A stretch of DNA of 64,000 bases, from assembly GCA_030710605.1 (NCBI GenBank), contig CP092880.1:1654862-1718861 (forward strand), written 5' to 3'. Below, in pieces: positions 33,511-44,229 of this stretch. A program made the position numbers and the translations under genes. The number at the start of each line of letters is the position of its first letter. The stretch's first letter is position 1. The notes beneath the pieces are model-generated. The model did no database searches. It saw nothing but the letters and a program-made list of their open reading frames with translations, and was not told where the DNA came from. This DNA comes from Cordylochernes scorpioides (lineage: Eukaryota > Arthropoda > Arachnida > Pseudoscorpiones > Chernetidae).

Positions 33511-35380
33511 TTTAACATTATTTAAACTAAATAATAATAAATTTATCAAACTCATAGAATATATTAAAATTCATAATCTGACTAACAGATTAATAGATAT
33601 CACACACGACATCTTTAAATACAGAAAAATTAAACAAAATACTAATAACATTAATATTATCATTAAATTTAATAACAATTTATTTAATCATATTAAATTT
33701 AATGATATTTTTAATAACCAAATCATCAATAATCTTTTCCCTATAAAAAATTTAAATTTTAAAACAATCTGGAGATACAATAAAAATATAGGTAATTTAG
33801 TTTGCAATTATAACCAATTTATTAATAATTTGGCAAATTTTAAAAAAATTAAATGTAATTGCAACAACTATATTGATAAATATAAGTACTCAGGTCATAT
33901 ATTAACTAGCAACTTTTCTTTTTTAAATCCAGAATATCAAGAAATTTTAAATAAAGGGTATAAATATATACCTCAAATTAAACACAATTATAATAATACA
34001 ATTAAATCTATATTAAAAGATATAGATATTTTCATAAATAAAACTAGTATAAAATACAGTATTCCAGAATTTACTTTTCTGGAATGGAAACATAATATTA
34101 AAAAGGAAATTTTAAATTATTATAATAATACACTTAAATACACAAAACCCAATTCAGACATTCCTTCTTTCAAAGAAAATATAATTAATTTACAGAAGGA
34201 CTATATTATCACTCCTATAGATAAATGTCCCAATAATTTATCTTTAATTTGTAAAAATCTATACCACGATATACTAAAAAAGGAAATTGATAATAATCAT
34301 AAATACACTTTTGCTAGAACTACAGGCACAAAAATCAAAAAAGACATCAAAAATGTTGAAAATTCACTAAAAATTTATAATAACCACAAAAATCCAAACA
34401 TACCAAAGTTCTATATAATTCCTAAACTACACAAAAAACCTATTTCTTTCAGAACAATCACATCTGGTATAAATTCAGTCATAAAAAATATTGATATACA
34501 ATTAGCCTCAACACTACAATTTATTATAAATAAATTAACTAATAAATATAATTATAAATTTATCGACTCAAATAAAAAAATCATTAATTATTTAATGAAC
34601 AATTGGACAAACATTGAAACAGTACACACATTTGACTTTGAGGACCTATATTCTAAAATAAATTTAAGAGATCTAAATAATAAAATAACCAATTTATTTA
34701 ATGAATTAATTAATGACAAAACTTTCTACATTAAAATTATTCATAACAGATATAAAACATTTAAATTAGATCTTAAAACAGCAAAAACTCTACTGGAAAC
34801 ATTTTTAAATTTTAACTATATAGAATTTAAAAATAAAATATATATTCAATCAGAAGGCGTTCCCATGGGTACTTCTTCTAGTCCGTTACTAGCAAATTTA
34901 ATATTGTTCTGGTACGAAAGAGAATACTTTCTACAAAATAATATTAATTGGCAAATATTCCGATATGTAGATGACATAATAATATTTAATAATCCACTGT
35001 TTAAAAAATTAATACCTGAAATATATCCTAAATACTTGAAACTTAAGAACAATGAAAAAATTTATAGAAACAAAAAAGTTAACTTTTTAGACTTGAATAT
35101 AGACCTTACAAATAGTGCTGTTAGAGTTTATAATAAAAAGAGTAATTATAATTTCAATATTATAAAATACTGTAATATGAATTCTAATATATCATTAAAT
35201 TGCTGTAAAGGTATATATTATGGTCAGTTTCTAAGATTTTATAGAATAAATAATATATTAGATAATTTCATAGAAGATGTTAAAAATTTAAACATGGAAT
35301 TTATTAAAAACAAATTTAGTATCAAACAAGTAAAATATTTCAACAGTATATCAATTATAAAATATTTAAAAAATAAATAA
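33434..35380 (+). CDS. Penelope-type reverse transcriptase ORF, very AT-rich, no endonuclease visible
   Basis: 648 codons from the first Met; the true start is unclear because the first about 25 codons are an (AT)n/T tract (IYIYIY) and no other Met follows for some 360 codons. A Cys-x-Cys then GHILTSNFSFLNPEYQEILNKG block (from about residue 139) precedes the RT. RT landmarks: FYIIPKLHKKPISFRTITSG (about 329-348), SEGVPMGTSSSPLLANL (474-490), FRYVDDIIIF with the catalytic Asp pair (about 34957-34986), and NFLDLNIDL. These match Penelope-like RT better than LINE or LTR types. The ORF ends soon after the thumb region, with no GIY-YIG module. Codon use is dominated by AAT/AAA/ATT, unlike the other genes here. 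An undamaged ORF this long in such AT-rich DNA argues for recent arrival or constraint. Confidence 0.85.
33461..33512. repeat. (AT)n microsatellite followed by a T run
   Basis: About 20 AT units then eleven T; it fuses in frame with the RT ORF. Confidence 0.95.
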
Positions 35381-36700
35381 ATGGAAATATCCATTTATGA
35401 AATCAACTTTCTATAATTTCTCTTAATATTAACTAATACAAATTTATAATCTTTAACAGTTAATTAAACTTTTATTAAATAACTGATTAAAAGATTTTTT
35501 CACAAGATTTTTAAAGTGTTAAAGTATATAGTTCATTTTTGTTTAATCTCCAATTTCTGGGGAGGAAAATGGAAGTTAAATAAAGATGAATTTGCACAAT
35601 TAATAGCTTTATTAAACTCTTATAATTTGCCTTTTTAAAGGAATATTAAAAGATGATTAAGTGTTAAATCAGTTATTTTGATATAACTATCTGTAAAGAT
35701 TATAAAACTTAGCTTTCTTCCTTTAACTATTTTTCCTATCTTCTTTAATTTTCTTGTTGTTCAAAAAAATTCTGAAGAAATGGTCTAAATTTGAAATGTG
35801 GGGGGACATTCCCCTCCCGCGACATGTGCCAGCCAGAAATAGATATACACAATGGAGGACGCAGCGGTCAAGGTAGATTTACAGTTTGAATTTGTTAACA
35901 CTTGTATCTGTTATATGTTCATTTAAATATTTCACTGAAACAACTTAATATTAACACATAAAATACGGTTTAAAAGAGATCTATGACATAATAAAGGAGG
36001 GGTTGAAATGTCGCTGGAATTTTATCTGATGATCCCCGTTCCAGCAGATCTCTTTTTCCAATTTATTTCAATTTAAAGTTTTTTGTGTATGTCTGGTCTA
36101 CCATTAGGGTTTCAAAACATAATATCCAAACTTATAACAAATGTTAATTCATACTATAGATATATTACTAAATACAACTATTTATAATCATATTATAAAA
36201 TAAAAAAACCTTTAAAAATCTTTTAAAAAAAAAAAAAAAAAAGGATAAAATATAAAATCATAAAAAAATATATATATATATACTAACAATCTTATCTACC
36301 TTCTTTATAAAACTCTTTTTTTTTTTTTTTCCTTATTATTAGTTTGATTAAAAGTGCATGGTTCTGTCTTTCTCTCTTTTTTCTAACTATTATATATATT
36401 ATCTCTTCGATTATTCTATATATAGGATTAGAGTATGTCTGAATGACGTGTAAAAGCCGATGTAATAGACGTTACTTTGTTAATTTTTTTTATTGTTATT
36501 AATTATAAATATATAATTAACTTGAGGATGTAATAGAAGCAAAGGATTTTTTTTTTTCTCTCTCTATCTACAAATTAATAACATTTTACAAATTTTATAA
36601 TTTGTATTTAAATGATCATAATAGTGAAGATAATTTTAATACAAAACTGGACTATAAAATTAAATAACTATTTATTATTATATATATATATATATATATA
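35381..36700. other. AT-rich flank of the RT ORF
   Basis: Same extreme base composition as the ORF up to about 36700, with A and T homopolymers and an (AT)n tract at about 36680-36702. No second ORF, no clear terminal repeat. The composition change near 33430 and 36700 probably marks the limits of the inserted DNA. Confidence 0.45.
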
Positions 36701-36704
36701 TATG

Positions 36705-36800
36705 TTTGTTGTTGGGAGGGTTAACCACTGATGAGCCAAGCCCTCCAATATTTTTACATCGCAGTAAGGACAGAAGAAGTTTGATTTATTTGTTATAAAA
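36705..36800 (+). repeat. Partial copy of the CAGATGGCGC-end MITE family
   Basis: GGGAGGGTTAACCACTGATG, AGCCAAGCCCTCC and ATCGCAGTAAGGACAG match the family middle and right arm. Confidence 0.65.
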
Positions 36801-36899
36801 AAAAAACATTCGCGTGGTAATGTCTTCATTCTTTAAATATTTGTTTACAGTATGAATATATTCTGAAAATAGAGCAATCCCTAATTAAATGTTTAGATA

Positions 36900-38218
36900 A
36901 TAAAAATTGACTATTTACAAATTACTTTCAAGTTATGTCCATTTTATGGAGGTCTTCAAATTCACACGGCGTGAGAGTCGGAGTAAACAATAGAGAGGGA
37001 CGTGTTGTTGTCAGGCAGGTGAGGGCCCCGGGGGAACAGCGGGGGCTGACCACCGTACGTTCCACGGCCCAGGAGCTCGGACCGGTTGTGAAACAATTTT
37101 CGCGGATTAACAAAAACTTAACGAGGTATTAAAGAACTGCTACATAATTCCATTGTGACATTTCGTGCTGCCAACCTTCAAATTCAATATTATGGATTTT
37201 AAACTCACGGACAAAATTAAAGGAAGTGGAAAGTCTTTGTTGTCACCTGTCGTCTATTTTTTTTTTGAAGGAGACAGAGATAATGTTGTTCACACTTGGT
37301 TATCTCGTGTGTCTTCAGTAGAGGTCATCGTGTATCAAATATCTTTCAGAGTTAGTGTCACGATATACATGATAAAAGGTACAACTCCCTTAAGTTTTGT
37401 CCATGAGTGTAAATTTTAAAATTAAGGCATTTAAACGTGTAAGGCTTATAGAAGAACAATTAATATTGTTCATTTCTCATATAAATGAATAAATGGAAGT
37501 CATGAACGATTGTTGGAATGATGTAGGGAGCTGGCGTGTGAGGAACACCGGAATAATCAGGGACCACAGGGCTACGACGACCGTAGAAGAGATTCAGGAA
37601 AACGACCTAGGGCAGATGAGAGAGGGCTGGGCAGCCAAGAATGAAGGCGGACCAGGGGACAATTCTATCGAGGAGCCACCGGGAGAGATTATAGTCAGAA
37701 TGCTGGAGGACTGCAGGGGACCATATCTGCCAGGATCACAGCACTGATAAGGAGTCAAAAGAGATTTCAATTGTATAAGTATCGCATGTGATTTAATGTT
37801 ATTATTTTGATGTTGAAGAATACGTAAACAGTCCAATTATTAAACTTTATAGAGAAAAATTTGTAACCTTTCTTAAACATAAAGTTATTTATTTCGAATA
37901 AGATTGTTTAACGCGGAGACAGTCTCAGAGGACCTGACTAAAGGTTGATCAGTACCAGCGGGTGTGCGAGTCCTCCATAGTGCCAATGGTTCGTGAGCTA
38001 GGAACAGCCTATTTCATCCGTATTCCGTGCCTTTCTGAAATCTATAGGCATTTTAATTGGAAATTATGCTTTTGGGACTTGAAATATAAGGTTACTTATA
38101 ATGGTACTTCGCTATAACTCTGGTATATTCAATGGAATGGGATTGGGTCCGCTATACCCCCGGGTCGTTTAGAGAAGCTCCACTGGATTTAGAGAATATT
38201 GAGGTATATCTAAATATA
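36900..38218. other. No recognisable gene
   Basis: A GC-rich island (36955-37090) contains an ORF open on both strands and a CAG|GTGAGG donor-like site at about 37018, but no family is recognised. Confidence 0.3.
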
Positions 38219-38265
38219 CCAGTATGTATGTATGTATGTATGTGTGTGTGTATGTATGTGGGCTA
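38219..38265. repeat. (TATG)n / (TG)n microsatellite
   Basis: CCAGTATGTATGTATGTATG followed by TGTGTG and TATGTATG. Confidence 0.9.
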
Positions 38266-38439
38266 AATACTACCGCTACTGGAGAACGTATAGTTTAACG
38301 TATTAGATCTTAACTCTGAGGAGGTGTAAAACAACAATTAATTTTTAAATGACTTCCACCAAAGAGGCAGCCTAGCTAAGACAATTCAGTTATCTGAAAC
38401 ATAAACACATATCCTAATTTGAGTGTCAAATCTTACAGC

Positions 38440-38670
38440 CGTGAGGTGTCAACAGAGGTTCTGATTTCTCCGGATAAACTGAACTCTCAATCAAAGCCAG
38501 GCATCGTTCAGAAGGCTCCGATATCTCCGGACAAGATGAATGTTCAATCCAAGCTCAGAGCCGAGAGACCCACCTGCTATGAGAAGGCTCCAGCTTATAC
38601 GGGGAGTGCGGCCGCAGAGCAAGAACAAAGATCATCAAAAGATCACGGTTGGAGTTTGGGCGTCGAGTGA
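38440..38670 (+). CDS. Candidate exon encoding a duplicated ISPDK(L/M)N-QSK motif
   Basis: After a plausible acceptor (CAAATCTTACAG at 38428-38439) an open frame runs to TGA at 38670: REVSTEVLISPDKLNSQSK, later PISPDKMNVQSK, then a Lys/Glu-rich tail. The two motif copies are about 19 codons apart, with synonymous and conservative changes between them, which hints at coding constraint. No partner exon or homologue was recognised, so this may be chance. Confidence 0.25.
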   Translation, partial: REVSTEVLISPDKLNSQSKPGIVQKAPISPDKMNVQSKLRAERPTCYEKAPAYTGSAAAEQEQRSSKDHGWSLGVE

Positions 38671-40620
38671 CAGCTGGCCCTTACCGTCAGCTCTCCTTCG
38701 ATTGGCTCGCTCTCCAGCCAATCAGAGCTCGCCGTTGGGAACCGCGCGTTATTGCACCTGCTTCCGGGAGATTGCTCTTGGGGGAGTTCTGGGAACTTGG
38801 AGGAATGTTGGGGACCTCCACGTTGTCCCGTAGAGTTCGTCGAGCAGTCCACGTCATGATGATTACCAATCAACATCAAATCCACAGATTTGGATGTATA
38901 CATGTTGCCAGAGTTGTGTTAAATTGAATAATGTATTGTTCTATTGGTCCACGAGATCTGTGCGAGCCCTACGTTATTGTGTTTATAAAGAGATCTCCAC
39001 TAGTTAGCAGACCCTTCACTACCTTCTGCAGGTCAGGTAAGTTGAGAGCCTCGAACAAATGACTCGAGATGCAATCAAGTTTTAACACCCAACTTTTACA
39101 AATTGCTCCGTTTGGAAATGGAGAAACGAACCGCCAGGATAGTTGCAGCAGTTATCAAAGATATATTACAATGGCTCTCGGCTATTTTATAGGAAAAAAA
39201 CATTCTGGAATAAAGCAAATTGACAATTTACCAACATTTCGAAGTAAGAAAAATAGATCAACGGGAATATTCCACCAGATAAGGTAATCCGGGACATTCC
39301 TTCATCTGTTCATCTAGCTCGGCGTGCAAACAGCTGTTTTTTGGTGAACTCCGTGTTGAGGTGAAGCCACGAGGCCAGCATTTAAAATACGTTCGTGGCC
39401 GGCTCTTCTTGATTTATTACGAAAATTGCTTTGAGCAATTGTTCTGGACTAAAAATAAGTCAAATGTTTAGTTAATTGTGTATCTCCCGACAGATGGCGC
39501 AAACCATCAGTAATGTCAGTTGGACGAAGAAGTGTTTTTCTCTTTTAGATGCAAGTTTGTAGTTCTGGTAACCACCTGAAGTACAATAGAAACACTTGCT
39601 CTACAAAGCAATAGGTTTATTATTTTTTTTTTTTTTTCAATTTCGACGCGATTATTTCCCATTTTATGGGGTTGGCGTGTGTGGGGGTTTGAATATATTT
39701 GTTAATGTTATATGGTGGGCGGAATATTAAACCGGCCTAGGTGTAAAAGAAAAAAAAATCCTAAACTAAATGTTGAAACTTCAGGTAGGTTGAGAATCAG
39801 ACGACTCCTTCATGAGTGTTCCAAATATGCATCTGTGGCGACGTCCGTTGGTCCACTGCCGTGGCTCTCGGTGGATTCTACCATCGACCTAAGCCGAAGA
39901 AGTAAGTCATCAGCCAGCTTGCCCAAGCATTTAACTTTGGCATAAGTTCTTGAAAGTTCTTCTTAACGTGTCAAAAAGAAAACACGCCGATTTCCGCCAT
40001 ATTTTAGAAAGAATTGACCATATAAGTCAATGAAAGAAATGTCGCGGAATCTAAAATATTCCACCAAATCTTAAAACATCGTTAAATTTCTCAATTAAAA
40101 GTGAATTGTTGTTTAAGGTTCAAAATATCAAAAGTAGAACAGGCAGTTTCTGAACTGAGCAGCGGATTTACAGTCGGGCAGCCAGCTCTTTCCACAATTG
40201 TCAACGATGTCGGGGCTTTCCTCGAGACGCAGCATATGGCAATCCCATGCACCTAGGTTAGATTATAAAGCCGTTCCCTGTTATTTGGAGATTTTTAAAT
40301 GCTCTGAGGGCTTTCGTTGTCGCACAATCTTTGCCGTTAGAGCTGCGACGGAGCCGCGAGTCCTTTCGGACCGATTGGCCGTCAAGTTAGCACAAATACA
40401 CTGAAGTTGGAATTGATCTTGAGGACTTAGAGCCGGGTTTCTGTGGTCTCTGCCCAGAGTTGAATGTGTCATGGCTGGTGTTATGGCAGGAAGAGAGACG
40501 TTGATCATCCTGTGGAGATAACACCTTATCCATTCGACTAGGTTTCCCTTTAAAAATAAACTCCATTGCTGTGTCAATTTCTAAGAATTGTCCAACTTTT
40601 CTGAAGGCTTTTCCTTCAAT
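38671..40620. other. No gene seen
   Basis: Two opposed CCAAT boxes near 38698 and 38716 in a GC-rich patch could mark a promoter. A CAGATGGCGC MITE-end motif lies near 39491. T homopolymer near 39625. Confidence 0.3.
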
Positions 40621-40626
40621 TGGTAC

Positions 40627-40672
40627 CTCTTCTCGGCCTTTTGGCTGAGATCAAAGTGAATCATCTTCTTAT
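40627..40672 (+). pseudogene. U2 snRNA 5' fragment
   Basis: CTTCTCGGCCTTTTGGCTGA then GATCAAAGTG is the start of U2 snRNA (stem I and the beginning of the branch-recognition region) with one change (TGAG for TAAG). After this the match decays (AATCATCTTCTTAT for TAGTATCTGTTCTTAT) and ends. No downstream U2 body, Sm site or upstream snRNA promoter is visible. Confidence 0.85.
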
Positions 40673-40679
40673 AAAACCT

Positions 40680-41468
40680 CACTCTTTTAATCATTAGTCT
40701 CTTTTTCTTCAACTTCAAAACTTCAAACTTGTGTTAACCTTTCTATAATTGAGCTCCTATCATAGAAATATTTGTGAATTGATGGAGGTTATGTTTCATC
40801 GTGTATATAGAGTATGTAGCGTGTTTTATTTCCCAAATTTATAACGTTTATAAATATTTAAAAAGTTTTAGGATTTAAGAAATGGTGTCTTGAGACGTAG
40901 GTTGGGGGTAGTCGACAAATGAAATCTGGTTAGGTCCATATCATTGGTTTATCTCAGAAGGACAAACCTCTTTCATTGTGCAAGTTTGAGTTATGGCGTG
41001 TTTTTACTTTCATCCATTCAAACGGTTTTCTTTGTTAGTTTCCCTCATTGCTCTGGTAAGGAAAGGCCAGTCACCCTCCCGACGAAGGGAAACTCACTCT
41101 ACCCAGAAATCCCCACTTGTAACGGCAATGTCCTTGAGGCGTCATACTTTTTTAGATTGGTTCTCTCTTTCCCCCCTTTGTTAAATTTTTGCTTGAAAAT
41201 TAGAATCATTGGTTGGTGTGGAATTGGAAAATCTCATGGCAACGGAACAATCACGTTGGGTGGCTGGCCAATATACATGGTGTTAGAATTCCTGGGTCCG
41301 CCCCAGCGACCGTTGTTGGCCCTTAGAGCACTTGGTGGATAAGTTTCGGCGTTCCCTTTGAAAACAACAAAATACTTTACTAAGTATTAGAGGACTACTG
41401 CATAGGAGTTCGTTTTTATTTTCTAAATTCAAATTCCTAAAATTAAGGGGAAATTACATAAAAATATT
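40680..41468. other. No recognisable gene
   Basis: An ORF of 132 codons (40944-41342, +) shows no known motif and no coding bias that I can see. Confidence 0.3.
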
Positions 41469-41923
41469 ATTATAAAACTATTTTAGAGGCGTGATATTCT
41501 TTTTAAAATAAAACAATTTCTACTGTCCTTACTGCGATGGAAAAATTAAAGGGAGGGCCTGGCTCATCAGTGGTGAACCCTCCCAGCGGTTTCGCCAGTT
41601 TAATCTACCATACCGCTGTTATATTGCATTTTTGGAACTTCCTTTTATAGGTGACTGTTGTAAGACTCTTGGAATGGGTATTTTAGAAGAACTATGTATA
41701 TTCTTCTAAAATACCCATTCCAAGAGTCTTACAACAGTCACCTATAAAAGGAAGTTCCAAAAATGCAATATAACAGCGGTATGGTAGATTAAACTGGCGA
41801 AACCGCTGGGAGGGTTCACCACTGATGAGCCAGGCCCTCCCTTTAATTTTTCCATCGCAGTAAGGACAGTAGAAATTGTTTTATTTTAAAAAGAATATCA
41901 CGCCTCTAAAATAGTTTTATAAT
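41469..41923. repeat. Perfect inverted repeat, 223-bp arms with a 9-bp spacer, made of MITE-family sequence
   Basis: Arms 41469-41691 and 41701-41923 are exact reverse complements as far as I can read; the spacer is CTATGTATA. Each arm carries the full left half of the CAGATGGCGC family plus about 50 bp of extra unique sequence at the centre. Only the right side continues into the family terminus (GATAACAGATGGCGC), so the structure looks like an inverted duplication of one element end. Confidence 0.95.
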
Positions 41924-42299
41924 TTGATAACAGATGGCGCTCTAGTACATCGTAACATAAAAATATTATACAAAAATTATTGTTAGTATTTTTTGAATAA
42001 CATTTCTTGCCGCTGAAAGGCAAAAATCTCCGAGACCAAATTTTCCGTGAACCAGCTGTTGAGAACCACTGGACTAGAAGACGATGTATGGTCATTCCTA
42101 TTGGCCATTTAGAGTATGCGTGAAAAGTCAATAAATATTTATATAGTTTTGATAAAACGCGAATTTTTTATTTCTTAAAACTCACACAACTTCCTGGAAA
42201 CATCTATCGAATGCTGGTGCCGAAGTCCTTTGACCAGGCGACTCAGGAAGAAATATGACAAAAATAGTTTAATTTCTCTTCACCTGTACGTGGTGTGTC

Positions 42300-43030
42300 A
42301 CAGAGGATCCCCTTCATGGCAGACTCCTTGGTGATCCAAACACTTCTTCATTCGCGCTCCTGCTCTAGTTAGAAATATTCTTTGAACGCGTCTTTTGGAA
42401 TGGTGATCAGCCCGGCCGTCACATGATGTCTTCTTTTGACTAAAATTGGATTCCGTTCGTCGCAGTATGTTCAGGTCAGGAAAAGTCACACCGAGCCATC
42501 TCGGAGGAGTAAGGAGCCTGACAGACCACAGGAATGTTGTGTGATGGCGAAATATTTCTAAATCAGACGCACGGAATGGGCAGGTGCGTTTTCATATAAT
42601 AAGGCTGACCAGTTATTTATTCCAACAGATTCTGTCGTTTGCGCCTTCATGAAGGCGGCGAAGGATCTTCTTCTGGAATTCCTTTGTGAAGGTTTGACCT
42701 TGTGGTTCATGATGCACCGCCCACGAAGAAAATGGTTAACATGACCTTGACATTACAGCGGACCTACCGAGCTTTTATTGACCTGGGGGACATCAGATAC
42801 TGTGGCGACTGTATCTGGGCCGTACTGATGAACCTGCGACTGTGATCACGGTGCTCAGAAAGTTGTTACTGTTTGCATGTCCAGCATGTTCTGCATGATT
42901 TCCAGATGACGTTGCTTCCGCTTCATTGCTATCAGTTTTGGTAGTGGACCTCCATGCCTGGGTCCAAGTTAAAAGCACCGACCCAATGCAAATCTCGTTC
43001 GCCAGTTCTCGGACTAAAGTCCGCTCAATG
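42300..43030 (-). pseudogene. Decayed mariner transposase (Mos1-type)
   Basis: Reading the minus strand across shifted frames: LHWVGAFNLDPG, FLSTVIT, a YGYDPDT-like block, HEPQGQTFTKEFQKKILRRL, then ALLYENAPAHSVRLI (second catalytic Asp changed to Glu). Many stops and frameshifts. Transposase of the mariner class, not functional. Confidence 0.65.
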
Positions 43031-43769
43031 GCATTTTTATATTTCGGCTGAATCTGCCTAAATGCAGCTTACTAATGTACGTCCATAATTGAAACGATTG
43101 TATCGCTCCTTTATGCCTTAGTTGCTGGTGGCATTGCCCCCCAAGCTCTGATGAATCCCGATATTATCCCGATACATTTTAATATCGAAAGATTTTGGGT
43201 AAATTTGATGTAATGTCGCTGGTTATATTGCCCCGCCATTTACAACTTACGGGAAACTGTTCTCTACACTCAGAGGCCTGGGAGGACAAGACTCCGATGG
43301 CGCATCACTCCACATCTCCACCGAAGGAACCCTCTCGCGTCCTTTGGTTTCCGCGGCTGGAGACTAAAGAAGGTTTTTGATACGTTTAAACACACTTCGT
43401 ATAAAATTCCGCTCCAAATTATACTTGTACCTGAGTCAGACCTGGGAGAAGACCTCTTCTCATGGCCTGGAAGTGTCAATTTACGAGCTCTCTCACGATG
43501 ACGATGTATTCTATTAAGAGAAGTAGATTTCCAATCACTGATGAGAAATATTAACAAATTTATACATTATGTACATGCGCTGTTGTGACGCGACCATCAT
43601 CGGTGGGTGAGGCTGACAGGACGTATAATTACAACCTGGAATTGTGAGGTGTTGGTTCGTCGTAGGTGTGGCACATCCCATGTTACCTCGCAGTTTGACA
43701 CGGAGACCGTCCACATGAGATCAACGACAAACGACGTCGCATATTGTAGAGTGATGCCATACTGTGGAG

Positions 43770-44220
43770 GACCAATAGATGCTGAGGAGATTAGGGAAGA
43801 TAACAGACCTTCAGACCACGAGTGCTGTGGTCTGCATTTTCCACGACTGACTAGGATTCCACCGCCGTTTTAAAGCCAAGACTTCCCTCTAAAACGACGA
43901 CATCCTATAGTCGCTACGATGACAAAGTCACGCTGCAAGGAAAAAAAAAGACTTTCATGGCTCTGAAGGAATCCATGACAGAAACCTGTGAAATCCCCAT
44001 GTCAGTAACAACAAGATTTGCACAAGCTGCGGGTCACAGCTCCCATATGGAAGGAGTTGTCTAAAAGAATATTTTTCAATCAACAGATTAGTCATTTATA
44101 GATATTTTATTACAAAGCATATTTCCATTATTGTCTCTCTATTATTTGGTGTAAATAGGTTTATAATTGTTCTGAACAAAATAAATTGCCTTCTCATCCG
44201 TATGTTTTTCTTCCCTCATT
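43770..44220. repeat. Dispersed repeat, copy C (shared with 5460-5920)
   Basis: Shares TTTTCCACGACTGACT, ATTCCACCGCC, AAGCCAAGACTTCCCTC and the AAATAAATTGC tail with the copy at 5460-5920. Confidence 0.6.
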
Positions 44221-44229
44221 TTTCAACCT

